64,000 bases of DNA from Girardinichthys multiradiatus (taxonomy: Eukaryota; Chordata; Actinopteri; Cyprinodontiformes; Goodeidae), in the NCBI RefSeq assembly GCF_021462225.1, contig NC_061817.1, positions 434,001-498,000 on the forward strand, given 5' to 3'. The notes under the pieces are model-generated. The model made no database searches. It was not told the origin of the DNA and saw nothing but the letters and a program-made list of their open reading frames with translations. How positions within the stretch are numbered: the first letter of the stretch is position 1; every line of letters begins with the position of its first letter. Position numbers and translations under genes: made by a program. Shown piece by piece: positions 12,720 through 22,800 of this stretch.

Positions 12720-12975
12720 TGAAAATCTCGAGGTTTTCTGGAGCCGAAAGATCCGGTTCTCTTAAAGGAGCTGAAGTTCCTATTGCTGCTGGCCACACCC
12801 ATTGCCAAATAGTCAGCCAATGTGAATAAGTGTCAACCCTGGAATTGCAGACTGACTAATCACGTGTGGTTTGAAGAAGAAAGAAGCAGGAAGAAATGGC
12901 TCCCAATCAGGAGCCAGCTCCTGTTCACTTCAAAGAACCGGCTCTTAGAGCCATTTCCTTCATGGCAGACACATC
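12720..12975. repeat. Possible non-autonomous hAT-like repeat
   Basis: Strings such as GGAGCCGAAAGATCCGGTTCTCTT, AGGAGCCAGCTCCTGTTCACT and AAGAACCGGCTCTTAGAGCC form an imperfect inverted arrangement of a kind I recall from fish hAT-type repeats. A short open frame across it is not a gene. Confidence 0.3.
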
Positions 12976-13084
12976 ACTACTATCAAATAAAATACCTTTT
13001 AAATGAATTAAGGTCTGTGGTTGTAACATTAAATAAAGTAAAACCACAACCAGGTCAAAGCATATCTACTTACCAACCCTGGCA

Positions 13085-13690
13085 ACCTTTAGCTCCTTCC
13101 TATTTAACCAAGTAGAGGAGTTTACATATCTAGAAGTAAAAGTCAAACATTGCTATAAAAATCATTTGGGCGTAATCTTAAATAATCTGCTTGACCATTT
13201 AATCCCAAATGTGTCGTGATGGTCCCTGCTTCCCATCAGTGTAGTGGGAAGAGTTAATATAAGATGTCAGTCTAACCCCATTTTCTCTAGTTTGTTAATA
13301 TGGTCCCTTTTTTACTACTCAAATTTGAATTCAAGTAAATAGTTCATCTTTTATTTGGAACAAATCTGCCCCACGAATATGGAAACCCTTCTTGGAAGTC
13401 CCTAAGGCGGCAGGCATGGAAATGCCCAGTTTTATCCATTATTGCTGGGCAACAAATAGCTGACCGACTAATACACTGGTTTACCAAATGGGGAAAAGAA
13501 TTAAGGCCTTGTCTGGGCCGGTATGAAGCCGGACAGTAGTCCAACAATCTCTCTAGTTTGATTGTTACCAGTGTGTCTCCAATTGCAAACCCTGTAGTCA
13601 AACATTCTCTGAAAATCTTGTCCCAGCTAAGAAAACACTTGTTTCTACCATCTCAAACCCACACAGACTTCCAGGTGTGGCGCAAAACTG
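13085..13690 (+). mobile_element. L1-like LINE ORF2 C-terminal remnant
   Basis: In broken + frames one reads pieces like EEFTYLEVKVKHCYKNHLGV and WNKSAPRIWKPFLEVPKAAG followed by MEMPSFIHY and a W-A-T-N segment. That is the conserved C-terminal region of fish L1-type ORF2 (WNKSAPRI...FLEVPKAAGGMGMP). The RT core and 3' tail are not seen. Multiple frameshifts show age. Confidence 0.55.
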
Positions 13691-13755
13691 GCCTGACTGT
13701 TCCTTAAAATCAGTTTAAAAAAAGATTTATTTCTGTCTTTCACTTGCAAAAGGAT

Positions 13756-13850
13756 CTGGAGCGCGGGTGTCCAAAGTGCAGCCCGGGGGCCACTTGCGGA
13801 CCCCTGGACTGATGTGTGGCCCTCGACTGCAATTTAAGAAAGATAGAAAT
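13756..13850. repeat. Short GC-rich dispersed-repeat fragment
   Basis: GGTGTCCAAAGTGCAGCCCG and the following GGGGGCCACTTGCGGACCCC resemble a repeat end common in vertebrate genomes (GGTGTCCAAAGTGCGGCCCG type). Which family it belongs to is uncertain. Confidence 0.3.
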
Positions 13851-13859
13851 GTGGCCTGT

Positions 13860-15420
13860 TTGTACAGGTGGTTGATGCAGATGTAGACATTTTTAATTAG
13901 AGAAATAACAAATAAAAATCTTCATATAAAGAAACACATTTCGACAACGCACAGTATTTGTCTTTCAATTAAATTCCATAGTAATTGGAACCACATCTAT
14001 CCAGTGACCTTTACTCAAAAACAGACTTTTGTTCACTCAAATCTCCTTTTACTTTATTATATTAATCTTGGCTAAATACAACAAATGTGTCAAACAGGGT
14101 GACCCAAATCCTATCCTGATCACTGAGAATTAGCTAAACTTCGAGCCCAAATTTGTAAACTTGAATGCCTTTCTTTTAATGAGTGCAAACTCCTTTTAAG
14201 TTTGGGATCTACAAGGATTTATACATCGCCTTACTACCAAAGAAATTCTGAATACTCAAATTTGTTTTATAAAATAGTTTAGTGTTGAGCCAGTAGAAAA
14301 ATGCAGAATTTCATTTAATTTAGTTTAATCCTAAGGAATTTCTGGCAGCTCTGTCTAGGAAAAATCCATCTATCATCTTGTTGTATTAGACGATGCCTAA
14401 TTCAGTTTAAAATATTGCATCACTTACACTAAAATGTGTAAGATGCCATCAAGATCTGGTCATCCTAGGCCATAAGTTCTAAGACTGTGAATCCGAGTCA
14501 AAGGTTTGTGTAGCCCTGTCATACATCTGTAATAAACATGATTACAGATGGCCCACATATACATCTGTGGGTGGCCTCCTCCAGATGTCAGGGTTTCGTC
14601 ATCACAGTTGAGAGCTTTTGCTTCACTTATGGCCTGAAGGCTTTTTCTTCTTCAGCGAAAACCAATGAACCTCCTTCCTTTAACGACTGGGGCGAATGCT
14701 TTCTATGTTACAGTTGGAAAAACTGAGATACAGTGTAGCCAATCAGCATGAAACATTCTGAAAAATGTGGTCGTCTAGAGAATATATCAAGCGCCTCAAT
14801 GTGACATACGAGTACATATTGTGCCTTTTCAATCCGTCATGTTCCTGCGTTTATAGCTTACTGCGCTAATTACTGGGTTTTATTTTGTTGCTACTCTATT
14901 ATGATTATTATTTATGGTTTTATTTCCCTATCCAAGCATTACAGTCATCAGTCCATGTATTCATTTTCTTGTGTGTCATGGTGTGTGTGTATGTCAGAAC
15001 ATCTGAAACAGAATAAAGTATAAAAACGTGAGGGGTTATGAATACTCAGCAGAGGTTATAGCAGTCTCTTCATGATATGGTAACGTGATGCAAAACATGG
15101 AAAAACTGGAACACCTGCTTAACATGTCCAGGTTCAATGATGAGAGGGCTTTATTTTCCAGGGCAACACAATAGGCCTTTAAATACGGTTTTAGACAGTC
15201 TGCTTCCCCATATTACTTTCTGTGGGTTGCGTTGGTTTCCTAAAGTCTTCCTGCAACTATTAGTTTTGAAAGTTAGAATATAGTAGATATATGATGCCTC
15301 TCTATGGATGAAACCAGTGTCACAGTCCATGGTGCTGAAGCATCATTTTACCACGTCTGAGTGGAGATGCATCAGTACTTTCTGGCACGTTAGCTCCTGA
15401 AATAAACTTTACAAAACACC
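13860..15420. other. Intergenic between gna13 and slc16a6, nothing firm recognised
   Basis: AT-rich sequence between the convergent gna13 and slc16a6 transcripts. It contains no coding frame with family resemblance, no RNA gene and no clear transposon end. Confidence 0.45.
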
Positions 15421-15424
15421 AACA

Positions 15425-16611
15425 TAGTTGTTTTAGAGATTTTATTTAAAAAATCACAAGGTATGTGGTACATCACTTATCAGGAATGTACCTGCCTGAC
15501 ACTTCATTAAAAAAATTACAAAATAAGAAAGACATCAAATAAACATTTTAAATACATTTTCTAAGCTAACCCTTAACTTGGCTCCGAGGCTGCAGAGGAG
15601 ACAGTTTTGCATACATGACATATGAGACCATGTCAACATCCAGCGTTTTCCAACCAGTCACAAACTAAGCGGTCTGTTGAATGATCATTGCTTTTGAATT
15701 TGTCTGGCATCAAGGGGAGTTCTACAGTACAGCAACAGGATCATGAAGAGATAAAAGAATTGTTCTTTTATTCAGAGCAGCACAGAATTAAAGATTCATG
15801 CATCCTTTAACCTCCATGATCAGAGCTCTGACTCCATGAGCTCACTCTGGAGGATCAGATGCTGCAGTGATCATGATAGAGATTCTAAGGATAAGATTTG
15901 TTGTACAGACTCATCTTCAGATCAACAATCTGCAGAGCTTGTGTCGGTCTCTTGAGCAGCAGAATGTTTGTTCAATTATTGTGAAGCTGGTCCCATTCAG
16001 ACAAGCTGTGCTTACTGCTCTCACTATTTTATCTAAAGCCTCAAACACAGTTACTCACAGGAACACGTTTCATTTATTTATGAAATGAATTCATTTATTT
16101 GTTTATTAATCAAATGTGAACCAACAACCAGCAGAACACGGACAGACAGCAGACTTTGAACCATTTTTACCTGTCTGTTACTGGTCTGGGAAAACATCCG
16201 AAAAATAAATAAGTAAGTTACTCCAAATGGTTTTTATTTCTTTATGACAGAAAATCACCCTAAATACTGGTTCAGATGTCTGCTGTCAGTCAGACTATAG
16301 TGTTTACTGTAAAAAGAGAGAAGAGGCTAGGGACCAAAAGCATCAGTCAGACATGACCTCCTATCTGTGCTGCTCTATGGTCCACATTCTTAAAGCAAAC
16401 AGATATGATGACATAGACCCAGCAGCCATGTCTTGGGTCTCCAGCAGAAAACGTTTCCTTTCTGTGAAGAACTGGACTTCAGGCTTGCTTAAAAGTGAGT
16501 TAGCAACACCTGAGGTTTGATCAGCAGCAGCTGACGTCACAGACAGCACATGCAGAACTCTGGATTCTACTTTGTTGGTTTCTATGAGGTAAAGTCCTGC
16601 TGTGGTCATTC
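15425..16611 (-). other. slc16a6: Probable slc16a6 3' UTR
   Basis: This stretch lies directly after the slc16a6 stop on the - strand and has no convincing coding frame or recognisable transposon. AATAAA on the - strand (TTTATT on +) occurs at 15441-15446 and in an AT-rich cluster near 16070-16110. Either could end the transcript. Confidence 0.4.
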
Positions 16612-16865
16612 TCAAATAACTGAGCGGTTGTCCTCAGCCTGTTTGACTGAACTGTTCTCAACCAAGTCGACCTCCAGAAAGTCCAATGGGTTACTGTCCT
16701 GAGATATATTTTTCTCTTCTTCTGTGTTCTTGTTTCTGTTCATTCTTTGGCACACTCCAGACTTGACCACACCAACCAGAGCCAGGCAGACAGCACTGAG
16801 TCCCATTCCTGCTGCACATGAGTAAAAAGCTGCTCCATAGTTCTGAGTGACATCCACCAACACAC
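16612..16865 (-). CDS. slc16a6: slc16a6 terminal coding exon 5
   Basis: The acceptor GCCTTCAG is followed by the last helix region ([20 protein letters not shown]) and a hydrophilic cytoplasmic tail with [13 protein letters not shown] near the end. The stop TGA is at 16614-16612. The DFLE-x-DL tail motif is shared with the human SLC16A6 C-terminus as I recall it. Confidence 0.92.
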
Positions 16866-19800
16866 CTGAAGGCAAAGAGAAGTCAGATGTTAGGATTTAG
16901 AGACTATCACAGATGGTTCAAATAAAACAGCAAAAGAAGCTAACTTTACCTCCTAGTGGGGGCCCAGCCAGGCCAGCAAAGCTCTGGATGAAGACGTAGA
17001 CTCCAACACATGAAGGCAACTTCTGGATGCCAACCACTTCCTCCTCAGCCAGCAGGGGGATGTGTGTGGAGCCAACTGTGCCCATGAAGAAGCCGTAGAG
17101 AGCACAGCAGACCAACAGGCCCCAGAACTCCCACACAATAGTGAAGGCCACCAGAACCAGGGACATGAGAATTACACACCCCAGCAGTACATGGGTCTTC
17201 TTACAGCGAACTTTGTTTAACACTACGCCAATGGAAAAGCGGCCAAAGATTTCAGCCACAGCCATCACAGACAGCATGTAGGAGGCCATGCTGGGCTCCA
17301 CGCCCCGGCTTTTGCTCAGTTCAATGATGTAAAGTTGTGGAGCAAAGAAGCCCAACGTTGCAAACAGGCCGAAGAGCGAGTACCATATGAAGGCACCGTC
17401 TTTAAGCATAGAGAAGTCCAAGAGTTTGGGGGTGGAGGGCTGGAGGGGACAGGCCTCTCCCTCTGATAGTTCTACATCAAGCTCCTCCTTGACTGGGCTG
17501 GGAGGGGTGCTGGGAGGGGTGCTGGGGGGGGTGCTGGGAGGCATGGATGCTGATTTCTCCAGGATCTCTTTGTCCTGATCCCCCCACCGCATCAGAGCCT
17601 TTGCCTCTGTTTCAGCGTTTCCGAGGTCTTCGTCAGACGTTGAGAGGGACGTTACACCTGAGTCCCCAGAACCCTGGGAGATGGCTGAGCTGAGGGAGGT
17701 TCGTGTTTGTTCGTTCTCCAGCTCATAATCACTTTGGATCTGCTTCAGAGACAGGGAGTCTGAGTCACTGTCCTCCTTTACAGGCTCCGACTCAATTCTG
17801 ATTGGACGTAGGAGGATGCCAAAGCCAATAACAGATGCCTGCATGACGCCGAGAACAACCAGACAGTAGCGCCAGCCGATGACCTCCTTCAGTCTGGTGA
17901 AGGCTGTAGAGACATGTTCACTGTGATTCATATTGTTATTGTTTTTATGTAGAACATAATTACAACTATTATGATACTTTCACGTAAAGGTTTCTACTTC
18001 TAGAATGACTCACAACTGTCCTCACATCCTTAAATCCACAAACTTCACTGTTTTATTGGCATTTCATGTGACACACAACAGTCCATCATTTAAGTTCTAT
18101 TTCTAGCCTCAGATGTTTGTTAGAGAACATCTGAGAACAAGCAGCATCATGAAGACCAAGGACCACAGCAGACAGCTCAGAGAGAAAATTGTGGAGAAGT
18201 TTAAAGCAGGTTAGATTCTACAACAATATCTCAAGTTTTGACATCTCTCAGAGCTCATCATCTGAACATGGAGAGATGGAGCAACTGCAGACCAAACAAC
18301 ACGTTGATGTCCACCTAATCAAAGACACAGCCAAGAGGACTATGGTAACTCTAGAGGTGCTGCAGAGATCCACGGGTTAGGTGGAGGAACCTGCCATAGG
18401 ACAGCTACTTGTCTAGCCTTTGTGAAAGATTGGAAAAAAGAAAGCCACAAGGAAAGTCGGAGACACAGCAAACATGTTGAAGAAGGTGCTCTACTCAGAG
18501 GAGTCCAAAACTGAACTTTTTTGGCCTTCATGCCACTGCCATAGTGTATGGCAGAAAAATAATACTGCAAATCTACCTGAGCACACAATCCCTACTGTGA
18601 CACATGATGGTGGCAACACTATTTGTTTGGCAGGGACAGGAAGAAGCTGGTCAGAGACGATGGAGAGCTGGACAAGATGGATGGAGCTAAATCCAGGACA
18701 GACCTGGAAGAAAACTTCTTAGAGGCTGCAGAATACCTTAGACTAGGTTGGAGGTTATCCTTCCATCAGGACAACCACCCTAAACATACAGCCAGAGATA
18801 CAATGGGGTGATTTAGATCAAAGCAGATTCATGAGTAAGAATGGCCTAGTCAAAGTACAGAATCAGTGACAAGACTTGAAACTTGATTGTTACAGACACT
18901 CTCCATCCAATATGGGTGAGTTGAGCTGCTTGCAAAAAAGACTGAAGAAACATTTAGTTGTGTAGAAGCTGGTGGAGACAAATGCCTAAATGATTTACAG
19001 CTGGAACTACAACCATATACAAATAATTCAGAAATCTGAAAATCATCTATGATTTTCCTTCCATAGCCAGAAAATCCTAATTAAAGACATGGATGTTTGT
19101 GACTGCAACCTGACAAACACGTTGCAACATTAAGGTACTTTACATGTTTGATAGCATCAAAGAACATTTCTCTGACATGAGTTCAATAATAAGTATGTTT
19201 CATTCTGTGCTTTTTACATTTTCTATGTTATAACGGGCAGAAAGAGTAAGATTTAGGAGACTGTATAACTCACCAGGTGCAAATGCGAAAATGGCGAAGG
19301 ATTCTCCAGAGGAAGCGATGGAAGTGACGAGGGCTCGCCGCCTGGAAAAGTACTGGGCTAGGATGGTGACCGTGGGGAGGAAAGCGAGGCAGAAACCAAA
19401 CCCTAAAAAGAGACGAGAAAAGAAAAAGGGGACATGACAGCCACTGGTCCGATTGATAGGAACACTGCATGGCTAGGGGGGTGGGTCAAAGAGTCAAGCC
19501 GCCGGGTCCCTCCTTTGTCAAAGATGGCAGGCTGCTTGAGAGGAGACAGGGTTGCTACAGCCACGGCTGGAAGACAAAATGCATGTAAAGACAACAAGAG
19601 ACAAAGGGAGAGAGAAGAAGGAATTGTAAAGTTAGCCATGTTCCACTGGAGAGGCAGACATGGTATTCATGGTGGGAGAGCTAGCAGTGCCTTCTGTTAA
19701 AAAAAAATAACGTTACTGTTCTCTAATACAAAGATTACTAATTTAGTCATATTCCAAGATATCATTTCCCCCCAGAAATGTTATACTGTTATCTCAGGCT

Positions 19801-22800
19801 TGTGTTGTTTCTGTCTGTCCCTCCTAGAAAGCTTTTGCCTGGTTCACAAGGCAACGTTTTAAAACTGTTGCTTGATTTCAAAACCTGATGATTCCCTTAG
19901 CTCTTAGCAGCCATGACTTTATGGGATTCTTCTTAAATAAAATTGATTCCATTAAAAATAAAATCTTTGACATACTCCTGAAGATGATTACTTCATCCTC
20001 AGCAAGTGAGACAACATTGGAAATAACTGCAGAACCTGATCTGTGTTTGGACTGTTCTGATCCTGTGGAGCTTCCTGAGTTATCAGAAATATTAACTTCA
20101 TCTAAACCTTCAACTTGTATGTTAGACCCAATCCCAACCAAATTATTTAAGGAAGTGTTCCCTCTGATTACCAGCCCTGTTTTAGATATGATTAATCTAT
20201 CTTTAGTAAATGGATCAGAACCACAGGCTTTTAAGTTAGCTGTAATTAAACCTTTACTTAAGAAACCTTCACTTGATCGAGATGATTTAATAAACTACAG
20301 ACCTATATCCAATCTTCCATTCTTATCTAAAATTCTTGAGAAAATAGTTTCTAATCAAATGTGTGAACATTTATACAGCAATGACCTGTTTGAAGAGTTT
20401 CAGTCAGGTTTCAGAGCTCATCATAGCACTGAAACAGCTCTGCTGAAAGTCACTAATGATATTCTTATGGCCTCAGATAATGGACTTGTGTCTGTTCTGG
20501 TTCTGTTAGATCTCAGTGCTGCATTTGATCCAGTCGACCATAATATTCTCTTAGAAAGGCTGGAATATGCTGTAGGGATCAGGAGAACAGGGTTAGGCTG
20601 GTTTAAATCTTATCTGTCTGACAGATTCCAGGTTGTTCATGTAAATGATAAATCATCTTTAAACTCCAGGGTTAATTGTGGAGTACCACAGGGTTCAGTA
20701 CTTGGGCCAATTCTCTTTACTATATGCTTCCAATAGGTCAAATTATCAGGCAGCATAGGATAAATGTTCACTGTTACGCTGATGATACTCAGCTTTACTT
20801 ATCCATAAATCCTGATGAGCCCAACCAGTTAGATAGACTACAAGCATGTCTTGAAGATATAAAAACTTGGATGACTTTAAATTTTTTGCTTCTAAATTCA
20901 GACAAGACAGAAGTTGTCGTCTTTGGACCGGAGTATTTAAAAAAGAAACTGCTTAGTCAGTCAATTAACCTGGATGGCAATAAATTGACCTCCGGTAATA
21001 AAGTAAAAAACCTTGGTGTTAACTTTGACTAGGACATGTCATTTACAGTGCCTTGTAAAAGTATTCGGCCCCCTTTAACTTTTCAACCTCTTGCCACATT
21101 TCAGGCTTCAAACATAAAGATATAAAATTCAAATTTTTTGTGAAGAATCAACAACAAGTGGGACACAATCATGAAGTGGAATAAAATTTATTGGATGTGT
21201 CAAACGTTTTTAACAGATAAAAAACTGAAAAGTGGGGTGTGCAATATTATTCGGCCCCCTTGCATTAATACTTTGTAGCGCCACCCTTTGCTACAATTAC
21301 AGCTGCAAGTCTCTTGGGGTTTGTCTCTATCAGTTTTCACATTGAGAGACTGAAATTCTTGTCCATTCTTCCTTGTAAAACAGCTGGAGCTCAGTGAGGT
21401 TGGATGGAGAGCGTTAGTGAACAACAGTCTTCAGCTCTTTCCACAGATGCTCGATTGGATAGAGGTCTGGACTTTGACTTGGCCATTCCAACACCTGAAT
21501 ACGTTTATTTGTGAACCATTCTATTGTAGACTTGGCTTTATCGTCCCAGTCTCAGGTCTCTTGCAGACTCCAACAGGTTTTCTTCCAGAATGGTCCTGTA
21601 TTTGGTCCCATCCATCTTCTCATCAATTTTTACCATCTTCTCTGTCCCTGCTGATGAAAAGCAGGCCCAAACCATGATGCTGCCACCACCATGTTTAACA
21701 GTGGGGATGGTGTGTTCAGGGTGATGAGCTATGTTGCTTTTACACCAAACATATCGTTTTGCATTGTGGCCAAACAGTTTGATTTTGGTTTCTTCTGACC
21801 AGAGCACCTTCTTCCACATGTTTAGTGTGTCTCCCAGGTGGCTTGTGACAAACTTTAAACGAGACTTTTTATGGATATCTTTGAGAAATGGTTTTCTTCT
21901 TGCCACTGTTCCATAAAGGCCAGATTTGTGCCGTGTACGACTGATTGTTGTCCTATGGACAGACTCTCCCACCTCAGCTGTAGATCTCTGCAGTTCATCC
22001 AGAGTGATCATGGACCTCTTGGCTGCATCTCTGATCAGTCTTCTCCTTGTTTGAGATGAAAGTTTAGAGGGACGGCCGGGTCTTGGTAGATTAGCAGTGG
22101 TCTGATACTCCTTCCATTTCAATATGATTGCTTGCACAGTGCTCCTTGGGATGTTTAAAGCTTGGGAAATATTTTTGTATCCAAATCCAGCTTTAAACTT
22201 CTCCACAACAGTATCTTGGACCTGCCTGGTGTGTTCCTTGGTCTTCATGATGCTCTCTGTGCTTTGAACAGAACCCTGAGACTATCACAGAGCAGGTGCG
22301 TTTATACGGAGACTTGATGACACACAGGTGGATTCTATTTATCATCATCAGTCATTTGGGACAAGATTGGATCATTCAGAGATCCTCACTGAACTTCTGG
22401 AGTGAATTTGCTGCACTGAAAGTAAAGGGGCTGAATAATATTGCACGCCCCACTTTTCAGTTTTTTATTTGTTAAAAACGTTTGACACATCCAATAAATT
22501 TCATTCCACTTCATAATTGTGTCGCACTTGTTGTTGATTCTTCACAAAAAATTAGAATTTTATATCTTTATGTTTGAAGCCTGAAATGTGGCAAGAGGTT
22601 GAAAAGTTCAAGGGGGCTGAATACTTTTGCAAGGCAATGTAAATCCCATATTAAACAGGTTTCTAGGATTTCCTTCTTTCACCTCCAGAACATTGTCAAA
22701 CTTAGAAATATCCTATCTAGGAGTGACGCTGAAAAACTAGTCCATGCATTTGTTACTTCAAGGCTGGACTATTGTAATTCTTTACTATCAGGATGTCCAC

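Noticed and set aside
17904..17931. Upstream extension of slc16a6 exon 4 to an ATG at 17931
   Set aside because: The acceptor TCTCTACAG at 17904 gives a frame-perfect join with exon 3 and the conserved residues begin right there, so the extension is intron.
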